In this document: positions 37,800-46,717 of the stretch, in pieces
How positions within the stretch are numbered: position 1 is the first letter of the stretch
Layout: each line of letters starts with the position of its first letter
NCBI RefSeq assembly: GCF_900103985.1
Contig: NZ_FNIE01000026.1
Location: forward strand, 1 to 64,000
From: Actinacidiphila guanduensis
Lineage (GTDB): Bacteria > Actinomycetota > Actinomycetes > Streptomycetales > Streptomycetaceae
Reading direction: 5' to 3'
Length of the DNA: 64,000 bases
Program-made: the position numbers and the translations under genes
The notes under the pieces: generated by a model
The model's input: only the letters and a program-made list of their open reading frames with translations
Database searches by the model: none
What the model was told of the DNA's origin: nothing

Positions 37800-38641
37800 G
37801 CGGGGGCTCCGAACTCCAGGGGGATGTTGTCGATCAGCCGGGTGGTGCCCACCTTCGCGGCGACCGCGAGCACCGCGGGACCGGTGTGGTCCGGGGCGGC
37901 CTCGGTGAAGTCGGCGGGGTCGATGAGCGCCACGTAGTCCAGCACCACGGGGGGCTCCATCGCCGCGGCGCGGTCGAGGACGGCGTGGGCGGCCAGGAGG
38001 GCGGCCTGCGGGCCGCGGGGCGCCGCCTCGCGGCCGGCGAACAGGGCGCGCGACAGCTCGCGGGCGCTGACCCGTTCGGCCTCGCTGAGGTAGCGGTTGC
38101 GGCTGGACCGGGCGACGCCGTCGCCCTCCCGTACGGTCGGCACGCCGACGATCTCGACGGGGAAGTTCAGGTCGGTGGCCATGCGGCGGACGATCGCGAG
38201 CTGCTGGGCGTCCTTCTCGCCGAAGAACGCGCTGTCCGGCCGCGTGAGGTGCAGCAGCTTGGCGACGACGGTGAGCACGCCGTCGAAGTGGCCGGGGCGG
38301 GAGGCGCCCTCGTACCGCTCCCCCATCGGCCCGGCCGAGATCCGCACCTGCGGCTGCCCGCCGGGGTAGACCTCGGCGGCGTCGGGGGCGAACACGACGT
38401 CCGCTCCGGCCTGCTCGGCGAGCTTGACGTCGGCGTCCAGGGTGCGCGGGTAGCGGTCCAGGTCCTCGTTCGGGCCGAACTGCAGCGGGTTGACGAAGAC
38501 CGTCACGGTGACCCGGCCGTCGCCGGCCCGGGCGCGGGCGGCGCGGATCAGGGCGGCGTGGCCCTCGTGGAGCGCGCCCATGGTCATGACCACGGCCGCG
38601 GCGGGGGCGAGGTCGCGGGCGTGGTGCACCAGTTCGGTCAT
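37796..38641 (-). CDS. panC: Pantothenate synthetase
   Basis: 281 aa. ATP-dependent condensation of pantoate and beta-alanine. AVVMTMGALHEGHAALIRAA (about residues 17-36) carries the HxGH nucleotidyl-transfer motif, FVNPLQFGPNEDLDRYPR binds pantoate, and FFGEKDAQQLAIVRRMATDLNFPVEIVG and SSRNRYLS complete the site. It overlaps both neighbours by 4 bp. The ATG 38641 start trims the usual N-terminus slightly, but all motifs are intact. Confidence 0.95.
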   Translation of the reverse strand: MTELVHHARDLAPAAAVVMTMGALHEGHAALIRAARARAGDGRVTVTVFVNPLQFGPNEDLDRYPRTLDADVKLAEQAGADVVFAPDAAEVYPGGQPQVRISAGPMGERYEGASRPGHFDGVLTVVAKLLHLTRPDSAFFGEKDAQQLAIVRRMATDLNFPVEIVGVPTVREGDGVARSSRNRYLSEAERVSARELSRALFAGREAAPRGPQAALLAAHAVLDRAAAMEPPVVLDYVALIDPADFTEAAPDHTGPAVLAVAAKVGTTRLIDNIPLEFGAPA

Positions 38642-39534
38642 CGGGTCCCCTCGTCGGCGAGGGCGCCCAGCAGCGCCTCCGCGTATTCGGCCTTGAGCAG
38701 TCCGGCCGCCAGCGCCCGGTCGGCGGTGGCACGGGCCATGGCGATGTAGGAGGCGGCGTTCTCGGGCGCGTGGGCCCGCAGTTCGGCCAGGTGGGCGGCG
38801 ACGGTGCCGGCGTCGCCGCGGGCGACCGGGCCGGTCAGGGCGGCGTCGCCTGAGCGCAGCGCGTTGTCCAGGGCGGCGCCCAGCAGCGGGCCGAGCATCC
38901 GGCCGGGCTCGGCGACGCCGGCCTGCCGCAGCAGGTCCATGGCCTGCGCGACCAGGGTGACCAGGTGGTTGGCGCCGATCGCCAGGGCCGCGTGGTAGAG
39001 CGGGCGGTTCGCCTCCTCGATCCACTCCGGCTCGCCGCCCATCTCGATCACCAGTGCCTCGGCGGCGGTGCGCAACTCGGCGGGCGCGGTGACGCCGAAG
39101 CAGCAGCCGGCCAGCCGCTGGACGTCCACGGGCGTGCCGGTGAAGGTCATCGCCGGGTGCAGGGCCAGCGGGAGCGCGCCCGCGCGCAGGGCGGGGTCGA
39201 GCACGGCGGCGCCGAAGCGGCCGGAGGTGTGCACCAGGAGCTGGCCGGGGCGTACGGCGCCGGTCTCGGCGAGGCCCGCGACCAGGTCGGGCAGGGCGTC
39301 GTCGGGCACGGTGAGCAGCACCAGGTCGGCCCGCTCGAGCACCGCGGCGGGCTCGACCAGCGGCACCCCGGGCAGCAGGGCCTCGGCCCGCCGCCGGGAG
39401 GCGTCGGACACCCCCGACACGGCCACCGGCCGGTGCCCGGCCAGGGCGAGCGAGGCGGCCAGCGCGGGCCCCACCCGGCCGGCGCCGACGACTCCCACGG
39501 ACAGCCTCGCCGGCTTCTCGTCCACGCCCACCAC
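38638..39534 (-). CDS. Rossmann-like/DUF2520 oxidoreductase; candidate ketopantoate reductase
   Basis: 298 aa. LSVGVVGAGRVGPALAASLALAGH (about residues 11-34) is an NAD(P)-binding Rossmann motif. DLVLLTVPDDALPDLV and LLVHTSGRFGAAVLDP..LALHPAMTF continue the fold, and the C-terminal helical half (EEANRPLYHAALAIGANHLVTLVAQAMDLL) is of DUF2520 type. First gene of the panC-nadB-nadC-coaX operon. No panE is present here, so reduction of ketopantoate to pantoate is an attractive but unproven role. GTG 39534. Confidence 0.85.
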   Translation of the reverse strand: MVGVDEKPARLSVGVVGAGRVGPALAASLALAGHRPVAVSGVSDASRRRAEALLPGVPLVEPAAVLERADLVLLTVPDDALPDLVAGLAETGAVRPGQLLVHTSGRFGAAVLDPALRAGALPLALHPAMTFTGTPVDVQRLAGCCFGVTAPAELRTAAEALVIEMGGEPEWIEEANRPLYHAALAIGANHLVTLVAQAMDLLRQAGVAEPGRMLGPLLGAALDNALRSGDAALTGPVARGDAGTVAAHLAELRAHAPENAASYIAMARATADRALAAGLLKAEYAEALLGALADEGTR

Positions 39535-39697
39535 GCCTCCCGCTCGGGACCCTTCTCGTCAATCGTACGCGAACTCACCGCGGACGGCCCCGCCGTGGCG
39601 GCGTGACCCGCCGCACGTATGTCCCGCCCGGGAGGGGCGCGGCCGGGCGGTCGTCCCGGGGGCCGGCGCGGCGGCGCCGGGTGCGAGGATCGGCGGC

Positions 39698-40858
39698 ATG
39701 ACGAGGGATGACAGCGACGACGAGGTGAAGGCGGCCAAGGCGCGGCGGACCGCCGCCGTGCGGGCGTGCGGGCGGGTGCTGACCGGCGCGCCGGGGCCGA
39801 CGCTTGGCGGCCTGGTGGAGCAGCTCGCGCGGGACGCGGCGGACGCGGGGGTGGACCTGGAGGGGCGCCCGGACACCTACGGGGACGGGGTGGTCGAGGA
39901 GTTGGAGACGCGGGTGGCCGGCCTGCTCGGCACCGCCGGAGCGGCCTTCTTCCCCACCGGCACCATGGCCCAGCAGGTCTCCTTGCGGATCTGGGCCGCC
40001 CGCACCGGCAGCGACACGGTGGCGCTGCACCCGATGGCCCACCCCGAGGTGCACGAGCGCGGCGCGCTGTCCGTGCTCGGCGGGCTGCGCACGGTGCACC
40101 CGGTGAAGGCGCCCCGGCAGCCCACGGCCGGCGACGTACGGGACGTGGCGGAGCCGTTCGGGACCTTGATGCTCGAACTGCCGCTGCGCGACGCCGGTTT
40201 CCTGCTGCCCTCCTGGGAGGAGCTGCGGGAGGTGGTGGCCGCGGCGAGGGAGCGGGACGCCGTGGTGCACTTCGACGGGGCCCGGCTGTGGGAGTGCACC
40301 CCGCACTTCGGCCGCGCCCTGAGCGAGATCGCCGACCTCGCCGACAGCGTCTACGTGAGCTTCTACAAGTCGCTGAACGGAATATCGGGCGCTGCGCTCG
40401 CCGGCCCGGCGGACTTCGTCGTCGAGGCCAAGGCGTGGCGGCACCGCTACGGCGGCATGCTCTACCGCCAGTTCCCCACCGTGCTCGCGGCGCTGGCCGG
40501 GCTGAACCGCGAACTGCCGCGTCTGCCTTCCTATGTGGCGCACGCGAAGACGGTGGCCAGGGCGTTGCGCGAGGGGCTGGCCGAGGCGGGGGTGCCGCTG
40601 GCGCGGGTGCATCCGCAGGAGCCGCACACCCACCAGTTCCAGCTGTGGCTGGCCGTTGCGGCGAAGGATCTGGACGCCGCCGCCCTGGAGCAGGCCGAGC
40701 AGACGGGCACCAGCCTCTTCGGGGCGGCCTCCTTCTGGGAGCCGGGCCTGCCGGGGCTGTCGATGACGGAGATCACCGTGGCGGGCCCGGCACTGGAGTG
40801 GACCGAGGCGGACATCCGCGCCGCGGCGGCCGACTTCGCCGGCCGGCTGGCGCTCTGA
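39698..40858 (+). CDS. Beta-eliminating lyase / low-specificity threonine aldolase-like PLP enzyme
   Basis: 386 aa of fold type I. The PLP site reads DSVYVSFYKSLNGISGAALAG (Schiff-base Lys about residue 226). PTGTMAQQVSLRIWAARTGSDTVALHPMAHPEVHERGA binds the cofactor phosphate, and VVHFDGARLWECTPHFG holds the Asp and Arg typical of L-threonine aldolases. The C-terminal substrate domain ends EWTEADIRAAAADFAGRLAL. ATG 39698 has GAGGA upstream. It likely cleaves threonine or a related beta-hydroxy amino acid to glycine and an aldehyde. It is divergent from the pan/nad operon. Confidence 0.85.
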   Translation: MTRDDSDDEVKAAKARRTAAVRACGRVLTGAPGPTLGGLVEQLARDAADAGVDLEGRPDTYGDGVVEELETRVAGLLGTAGAAFFPTGTMAQQVSLRIWAARTGSDTVALHPMAHPEVHERGALSVLGGLRTVHPVKAPRQPTAGDVRDVAEPFGTLMLELPLRDAGFLLPSWEELREVVAAARERDAVVHFDGARLWECTPHFGRALSEIADLADSVYVSFYKSLNGISGAALAGPADFVVEAKAWRHRYGGMLYRQFPTVLAALAGLNRELPRLPSYVAHAKTVARALREGLAEAGVPLARVHPQEPHTHQFQLWLAVAAKDLDAAALEQAEQTGTSLFGAASFWEPGLPGLSMTEITVAGPALEWTEADIRAAAADFAGRLAL

Positions 40859-41036
40859 GCGCCCGGGCCGCCGCCCGCAGCGCCTCAACTGCCGCCGGGC
40901 GGGGGCGACGTGGCAGGAGCCGGGTCGGCCTCCGCCCGGCCGGGGCGACGCGAACGGACCGGAGCCGGCCCCCGCCTGCCGGCTGTGAGGGGGCGAGCGG
41001 GGGGCCAACCCCGGTGCGCCGGGCGCCCGTGGGCCC

Positions 41037-42005
41037 TCAGACCCGCAGCAGCAGCTTGCCCGTGGTCGTGCGGGACTCCATCAGGCGGTGCGCCTCGGCG
41101 GCGTCCTCCAGGGCGAACTCCGCGCTCACCGGCAGCTCCACGACGCCCTCGGCGAAGGCGTGGAAGGCGCGGCCGGCGATCTCGCGCAGCCGCTCCGGGG
41201 CGTCGGCGGCCAGGGCGAGGATGGAGAAGCCGCCGACGGATATCCCCATCGGGGTGCAGTCGTTGCGGCTGATCTGCCACTCGTCGAGCCCCGCATTGCC
41301 GTAGGAGACCAGGCGGCCGAAGCGGGCGAGCACCGCGAGGGTGCGGTGGAAGGTCTCGCCGCTGACCGGGTCGAGGGCGAGGTCCACGCCGCGGCCGTCG
41401 GTCGCCGCCTTGACATCGGTGTCGAATGTGTCGGCGGTGAACACCCGGTCGTAGCCGGACTTCAGGGCGTGCTCGGACTTGTCCAGGTCGGAGACCACCC
41501 CGTAGACGGCGGCCGCGCCCCCGGAGCGGGCCAACTGCCCCGCCACCGTGCCGACTCCGCCGGCCGCGCTGTGGATCAGCACGACATCGCCCTCGCGCAC
41601 CCGGCCCACCTCGTGCAGCAGCCCCCAGGCGGTGGGCAGCACGATCGGCAGGGTGGCGCCGGTGCGCAGGTCCACCCCGGGCGGCAGCACGAAGGCGGTG
41701 CTCGCGCGCACCCGGGCCACCTCGCTGTAGCCGCCGTCGGTGACGAAGGCGGCGACCTCCTGGCCGGGGGCGAACCCCGTCACGCCGGGGCCGGTCGCGC
41801 GCACCGTCCCCGACACCTCGACGCCGGGCCGGAAGGGCAGCCCCGGCACCCGGTAGCCGGCCGAACGGGCCAGGGTGTCCACGAAGTTGACGCCGATCCA
41901 GGCCACATCGACGGTCAACTCGCCCGGTCCGGGCTCGGGTTCGGGCAGCGCGGCCAGCGTGAGGACCTCAGGTCCGCCGAACTCCTCGATGACGATGGCG
42001 CGCAT
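41037..42005 (-). CDS. NADPH:quinone oxidoreductase-type MDR protein
   Basis: 322 aa, zinc-free medium-chain reductase. The N-terminal GroES-like half (MRAIVIEEFGGPEVLTLAALPEPEPGPGELTVDVAWIGVNFVDTLAR) matches quinone oxidoreductases. VLIHSAAGGVGTVAGQLARSGGAAAVYGVVS (about residues 138-168) is the NADPH-binding motif, and the C-terminal FALEDAAEAHRLMESRTTTGKLLLRV is family typical. Electron acceptor unknown. ATG 42005; the upstream in-frame extension is not supported. Confidence 0.88.
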   Translation of the reverse strand: MRAIVIEEFGGPEVLTLAALPEPEPGPGELTVDVAWIGVNFVDTLARSAGYRVPGLPFRPGVEVSGTVRATGPGVTGFAPGQEVAAFVTDGGYSEVARVRASTAFVLPPGVDLRTGATLPIVLPTAWGLLHEVGRVREGDVVLIHSAAGGVGTVAGQLARSGGAAAVYGVVSDLDKSEHALKSGYDRVFTADTFDTDVKAATDGRGVDLALDPVSGETFHRTLAVLARFGRLVSYGNAGLDEWQISRNDCTPMGISVGGFSILALAADAPERLREIAGRAFHAFAEGVVELPVSAEFALEDAAEAHRLMESRTTTGKLLLRV

Positions 42006-42263
42006 GCGATGCGTCCCCCTGCTTCCGTGCCTGGTGCGGTCGTTGGTGCGTGTGGTGCGGGATCCACCCCGTGGGGCGTGGTGAAACGTGCGTACCACGT
42101 ATCTGCGCGTGCACGTGGTCGCACTGCATTGTTCCCCGAAAACCCTTGCGTATCGCGCAGTTGACGACCGTCGCACCCGCCCCGGCCGGCCCGTGGCCGC
42201 CCCGCGGCGGATCGGCGCGCCCCGCGGTGGGACGGGTGCGGCCGTGCGGCAGGACAGACGAGA

Positions 42264-42959
42264 TTACGCCGGGCGGCCGCCGCCCGCCCGCACCAGCCCG
42301 GATTCGTAGGCCAGCACCACCGCCTGCACCCGGTCGCGCAGCCCGAGCTTGGTGAGGATGCGGCCGACATGGGTCTTGACGGTGGCCTCGGAGAGCACCA
42401 GCTTGTGAGCGATCTCACCATTGGACAGCCCCTGGGCGACCAGCAGCAGCACCTCGCGCTCGCGTTCAGTGAGCCGGGTCAGCTCGGCGTGGCCGGGGGT
42501 GTCGTCGCCGCTCGGCAGCATCGGCGTGAAGCGGTCAAGCAGCCGCCGGGTGGTGCTGGGGGCGACCACCGCGTCGCCGCTGTGGACGGCGCGGATCGCC
42601 GCCAGCAGCTCGTCGGGCGGCACGTCCTTGAGCATGAAGCCGCTGGCGCCGGCCTTCAGCGCGGCGAACGCGTACTCGTCCAGGTCGAAGGTGGTCAGGA
42701 TGAGCACGCGGGTGCCCTCGCCGTCCCGCCCGCCGCCCTCGCCCGCGCAGATCCGGCGGGTGGCCTCCACACCGTCCATCCGCGGCATGCGCACGTCCAT
42801 GAGCACCACGTCGACCCGGGTGTGCCGCAGCACCTCCAGCGCCTCGATCCCGTCGCCCGCCTCGGCGACGACCTCCATGTCGGGCTGCGCGGCCAGCACC
42901 ATCCGGAAGCCGGTGCGCAGCAGCACCTGGTCGTCGACGAGCATGATGCGGATCGCCAT
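42264..42959 (-). CDS. NarL/LuxR-type response regulator
   Basis: 231 aa. Receiver domain with IMLVDDQVLLRTGFRMVL, phospho-acceptor in VVLMDVRMPRMDGVEATRR (Asp about 54) and Lys in SGFMLKDVPPDEL. The C-terminal LuxR HTH is ELTRLTEREREVLLLVAQGLSNGEIAHKLVLSEATVKTHVGRILTKLGLRDR. ATG 42959. It lies 95 bp after the cognate histidine kinase gene on the same strand. Target genes unknown. Confidence 0.93.
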   Translation of the reverse strand: MAIRIMLVDDQVLLRTGFRMVLAAQPDMEVVAEAGDGIEALEVLRHTRVDVVLMDVRMPRMDGVEATRRICAGEGGGRDGEGTRVLILTTFDLDEYAFAALKAGASGFMLKDVPPDELLAAIRAVHSGDAVVAPSTTRRLLDRFTPMLPSGDDTPGHAELTRLTEREREVLLLVAQGLSNGEIAHKLVLSEATVKTHVGRILTKLGLRDRVQAVVLAYESGLVRAGGGRPA

Positions 42960-43054
42960 CGGTTCGGGGTTCCCTTCGTGGGGCGGGTGCGGGGGTCTGG
43001 GAGGGCCGTACGGTGCCCGGCGGGGGCCGGGGAGCTGCCGGGGACCCACCGGGC

Positions 43055-44257
43055 TCAGCCGGAGGCGCGCAGGGGCAGCACGGCGCTGATCCGGAAGCCG
43101 CCGCCCGGGCGCGGGCCGGCGTCCAGGGTGCCGCCGACCATGCCGATCCGCTCGCGCATGCCGATCAGGCCCTGCCCGAGCCCGTCCGGGCCGCCCTGCG
43201 CGTACAGCTCCCGGCTGGCGCCGCGGCCGTCGTCCTCGATCAGCAGGTCGAGGGCGGAGTCGCCGAAGCCGAGGGTGACGCTGGCGCTGGCCCCGTCCCC
43301 GCCGTGCTTGCGGACGTTGGTCAGCGCCTCCTGGACGATGCGGTACGCGGTCAGCTCGACGCCGCTGGACAGCGGCCGGGCCCGGCCCGCGACCTCGAAG
43401 CGCACCGGGAGCCCGGCGCCGCGCACCTGCTCGATGAGGTCGGCGAGCTGGTCGACGCCGGGCTGCGGCACGTACTCGCCGCCGGCGTCGTCGCCGGCCC
43501 GCAGCAGGCCGAGCAGCCGGCGCATCTCGGCGAGCGCCTGGCGGCCGGTGGTGGAGATGGTGTCCAGGGCCTGCTTGGCCTGGTCGGGGGCTGCGTCCAG
43601 CACGTAGGCGGCGCCGTCGGCCTGGACGACCATCACGGAGACGTTGTGGGCCACGACGTCGTGCAGCTCGCGGGCGATCCGGGCCCGCTCGGCGGCGACC
43701 GCGGCCTTCGACTGGGCCTCGCGCTCGCGGTGCAGGCGGGCGGCCCGCTCCTCCAGCTCGGCGTAGTACGCCCGGCGGGTGCGCAGCCGGTCGCCGACGA
43801 CCCAGGACAGGGCGAAGATCACGGCGAGGAAGAAGGTCTGGAGCAGGGTGGTCCAGACCGTGGCGTACTCGTCCCGCGGCGGCCAGCGGAGCGCCGCCAG
43901 CGGGGCGGCGAGCAGGCCCGCGGCCAGGGCGAGCCGCGAGGACCAGCGGCGGCCGCTGGAGGCGCAGGTGTAGATGATCGCGAGGAACGCGGCGTCGCCG
44001 GGGTTGGTGCGCACACCGGTGACCAGCTGGAGCAGGCCGACGCCGATGGCCAGCAGCAGCATGCGCTCGGGCGCGCGGCGGCGCAGCGCCACCACGACGG
44101 CGAGGGCGCCGGACAGGGGCACCGCGGCGATCCGCTCGGTGTCGGCGATGTCGGGGTCCGCGACGATCCACGCGAGGCACGCCGCCACCAGGACGACGGC
44201 CCAGAAGCTGTCGACCCACGTCGGGTGTCGGCGGAAGAAGTCGTAGACGCGCTGCAC
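43055..44257 (-). CDS. NarL-system sensor histidine kinase
   Basis: 400 aa. The N-terminal half has about five to six hydrophobic helices (FWAVVLVAACLAWIVA, AAVPLSGALAVVVAL, MLLLAIGVGLLQLVTGV, LALAAGLLAAPLAAL, FFLAVIFALSWVVGD) and no large external domain. HisKA_3 reads AAVAAERARIARELHDVVAHNVSVMVVQADGA (phospho-His about residue 200). The ATPase part has YRIVQEALTNVRKHG, LLIEDDGRG and GQGLIGMRERIGMVGG. GTG 44257 (VQRVYDFFRRHPTWVDSFWA) is preferred by family N-terminus; the frame is open to 44296. It pairs with the downstream LuxR-type regulator. Confidence 0.9.
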   Translation of the reverse strand: MQRVYDFFRRHPTWVDSFWAVVLVAACLAWIVADPDIADTERIAAVPLSGALAVVVALRRRAPERMLLLAIGVGLLQLVTGVRTNPGDAAFLAIIYTCASSGRRWSSRLALAAGLLAAPLAALRWPPRDEYATVWTTLLQTFFLAVIFALSWVVGDRLRTRRAYYAELEERAARLHREREAQSKAAVAAERARIARELHDVVAHNVSVMVVQADGAAYVLDAAPDQAKQALDTISTTGRQALAEMRRLLGLLRAGDDAGGEYVPQPGVDQLADLIEQVRGAGLPVRFEVAGRARPLSSGVELTAYRIVQEALTNVRKHGGDGASASVTLGFGDSALDLLIEDDGRGASRELYAQGGPDGLGQGLIGMRERIGMVGGTLDAGPRPGGGFRISAVLPLRASG

Positions 44258-44425
44258 ATAACCCAGCGTAGGGACGCTGACGCGTCCCGGGGTCACCCCC
44301 CAGAGCGATCCCCCCTACTCCCCAAGTCGCACGTCCCCATCGAGCCGAAGGGGGGCGAGTACCAGGGGCGCTGCGGGCACCACCCGGGGCGGGGAGGAGG
44401 GCGGGGAGCCCGCCCGCAGCCGGCG

Positions 44426-46078
44426 TCAGCCGGCGCGGCGGTGGTTGGGGCGGGCGGCCGAGCGGGACCGCTTCTCGACGTACATGCGCTGGTCCGCCGA
44501 GTGGAGGACCTCTTCCGCGGTCATGCCGCACCCGGCCCAGCCGATGCCGAAGGACGCCCCGACGCGTACCGCGCGGCCGTCCACCCGGATGGGCGGGATG
44601 ATCGCGTTGCGCAGCCGGACCGTAAGGTCCGCCGCGTCCGCGGGAGCGAGCCCGTCGGCGAGGACGACGAACTCGTCGCCGCCGAGCCTGGCAACGGTGT
44701 CACCGTCGCGGACCGCACTCGTCAGCCGCCGGGCCACCTCGATCAGGACGGCGTCCCCGGTGTGGTGCCCGAACCTGTCGTTGATCGACTTGAAGCCGTC
44801 CAGGTCGCAGAAGAGGACCGCCAGGCCCTTGCCGCTCTCCTCGTCGTGCTCGTCGGGCGCGACGGTGTGGACGTGGGCGCGGGAGTCGAGCCCGGTCAGC
44901 GGCGCGGCCAGCTCCTCGGGCCCGTAGCCGTAGCTGAAGGCGAACTCGTCGGGGCCCATGAGCTCGCCGGCGGTCGCCGGCTCGCGCTCCTGCGGCCGCG
45001 CGCACAGCCGCGAGGAGAGCCGGGCCCGCAGCTCGGCGCTGTTGGGCAGCCCGGTGAGCGAGTCGTGGCTGGCCCGGTGGGCGAGCGCCAGCTCCCGGCT
45101 CTTGCGCTCCTCGATGTCCTCGACGTGGGTGAGCAGGAAGCGCGGCCCGTCCGCGGTGTCGGCGACCACGGAGTTGCGCAGCGAGACCCACACGTAGCTG
45201 CCGTCGCGGCGGGCCAGGCGCAGCTCGGCCCGGCCGCCCTCGGCGGAGGTGCGCAGCAGCAGCCCGACGTCCTCGGGGTGCACCAGGTCGGAGAAGGAGT
45301 AGCGGCGCATCGTCGACGCCGAGCGGCCCAGCAGCCGGCACAGCGCGTCGTTGGCCCGCAGCAGCTTGCCGTGCTGGTCCCCGCCCATCTCGGCGATGGC
45401 CATGCCGCTGGGCGCGTACTCGAAGGCCTGCCGGAAGCTCTCCTCGCTGGCCCGCAGCGCCTGCTGGTCGCGTTCCAGGCGGACCAGGGCGCGCTGCATG
45501 TTGGCCCGCAGCCGGGCGTTGCTGATCGCGATGCCGGCCTGGAAGGCGTACGTCTGCAGGGCCTCGCAGCCCCAGGGGCCCGGGTGGCGGCCGCTGGAGG
45601 GGCGGTCGACGGATATGACGCCGATCAGCTCGCTGCCGACCGTCTGGGAGGCGTACATGGGCGCGTAGAGCCGGTCGCCGGGGTGCCATTCGTCGGCGAA
45701 CCGCGGCAGCGGGCCCTCGGTGTGCCACTGCGGCACGTCGTCGTCGATCAGCACCCAGCCCTCGGTGTGCGGGATGAACCGCAGGGCGCCCCACTGCTCG
45801 CCCATGGCGAGCCGGCGCTCCCAGGAGGTGCGCGAGCCGACCCGGCCGGCCAGCAGCGCCTCGCCGGCCGCGCTGCCGGCGAACGCGGCCACGACCAGGT
45901 CGCCGTCGGGCCGCACCAGGTTGACCGCCGCGAGCTCGTACCCCAGGCCGCGCACCACCCCGTCGGCGACGGCCTGGAGCGTGTCGGCCAGGCTGCGGGC
46001 GCTGTTCAGGTCGGCGACGACCTGGTGCAGCTGGCGCAGGGTCGCAAGGCGGACGTACGGCTCGGACTCGGTGTCCAT
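44426..46078 (-). CDS. GAF-PAS-GGDEF diguanylate cyclase
   Basis: 550 aa, predicted cytoplasmic, makes c-di-GMP. A GAF-like domain covers about residues 20-185 (DTLQAVADGVVRGLGYELAAVNLV). A PAS domain spans about 205-320 (ESFRQAFEYAPSGMAIAEMGGDQHGKLLRANDALCRLLG). The GGDEF domain starts at HDSLTGLPNSAELRARL and is interrupted by an unusual insert of about 60 residues before LAVLFCDLDGFKSINDRFGHHTGDAVL. The A-site GGDEF is intact and the inhibitory RxxD site lies five residues before it (RDGDTVARLGGDEF), so the enzyme should be active and product-inhibited. ATG 46078 is taken; TTG 46087 lies nearer a GGGAGGG. A Crp-type box lies about 250 bp upstream. Confidence 0.9.
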   Translation of the reverse strand: MDTESEPYVRLATLRQLHQVVADLNSARSLADTLQAVADGVVRGLGYELAAVNLVRPDGDLVVAAFAGSAAGEALLAGRVGSRTSWERRLAMGEQWGALRFIPHTEGWVLIDDDVPQWHTEGPLPRFADEWHPGDRLYAPMYASQTVGSELIGVISVDRPSSGRHPGPWGCEALQTYAFQAGIAISNARLRANMQRALVRLERDQQALRASEESFRQAFEYAPSGMAIAEMGGDQHGKLLRANDALCRLLGRSASTMRRYSFSDLVHPEDVGLLLRTSAEGGRAELRLARRDGSYVWVSLRNSVVADTADGPRFLLTHVEDIEERKSRELALAHRASHDSLTGLPNSAELRARLSSRLCARPQEREPATAGELMGPDEFAFSYGYGPEELAAPLTGLDSRAHVHTVAPDEHDEESGKGLAVLFCDLDGFKSINDRFGHHTGDAVLIEVARRLTSAVRDGDTVARLGGDEFVVLADGLAPADAADLTVRLRNAIIPPIRVDGRAVRVGASFGIGWAGCGMTAEEVLHSADQRMYVEKRSRSAARPNHRRAG

Positions 46079-46324
46079 GTCGCTCAAGGTCGCTCACGCC
46101 CTCCCCACGTGCTCGGCGGCCGGCCGGCCGGTGGTCGGTCCGGCCGGTGCTGTACCCGGTGCTGGTTCTCGTCGCCCCGGTGGTTCTCGGTGCTGGTTCG
46201 CGGTTGTGCTCGGGCTTCCGGCCGCCGTAGCGACCGCGTTGTAATTCACAGTCTTCCAACTACAACGCAACTGAATCACAGCGAGCTGTGCAGCCGGTAC
46301 ACAGGGTCAACAATTCCTGCCTCT

Positions 46325-46340
46325 TGTGACTCAAGTCACA
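46325..46340 (-). promoter_or_regulatory. Perfect Crp-type palindrome upstream of the GGDEF gene
   Basis: TGTGACTCAAGTCACA matches TGTGA-N6-TCACA exactly, and also the GTG-N6-GNCAC form I recall for Streptomyces Crp. It sits in an AT-richer stretch about 250 bp upstream of the diguanylate cyclase start and about 55 bp from the MITE-like element. Confidence 0.6.
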
Positions 46341-46393
46341 CGCCCGCACGTGCAGTTGGGCACGGTACGTACGGACCGCGGCCCCCGGCGCGG

Positions 46394-46605
46394 CTAGGGC
46401 GTGTCTGACAAATAGCGGCGTCCGCCCGTGAGGGCGGGGTCGGCGGGGTCTGGCGCGTGCGATCGCAAGGCGGAGGGTGGGGGTACCTCCCGGGCCGCAA
46501 GGCCCAGGGGGAGAGAGCGCAGCGGGCTGCGCCGACGACCGACAACGTAGCGAGCGTGCGTGCCAGACCCCGCCGACCAGGCGGGATTTGTCAGACCCGG
46601 CCTAG
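46394..46605. mobile_element. MITE-like element, 212 bp
   Basis: Terminal inverted repeats CTAGGGCGTGTCTGACAAAT (46394-46413) and ATTTGTCAGACCCGGCCTAG (46586-46605) agree at 18 of 20 positions. CTAG at both ends may be a target duplication as made by IS5-group elements. A second nested inverted pair is GCGGGGTCTGGC/GCCAGACCCCGC, with a GTACCTCCCGGGC..GCCCAGGGGGA hairpin in the centre. No transposase is encoded; such elements are moved in trans. It lies between the GGDEF gene and the flavin reductase gene. Confidence 0.75.
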
Positions 46606-46717
46606 GTCGCGCGGGGGTTCGCGGATGGGACGGAAGGACGATGCGGCCGGTTCCTACCGGGCCGTAACGTTGGGGAACGTGCTTCAGCCCTCAACCGGAC
46701 GGCATCCTGGGACCACC

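Noticed and set aside
46325..46340. BldD box at the GGDEF promoter
   Set aside because: The palindrome has a TGAC-N4-GTCA core, whereas the BldD form needs a five-base spacing; the Crp form fits exactly instead.
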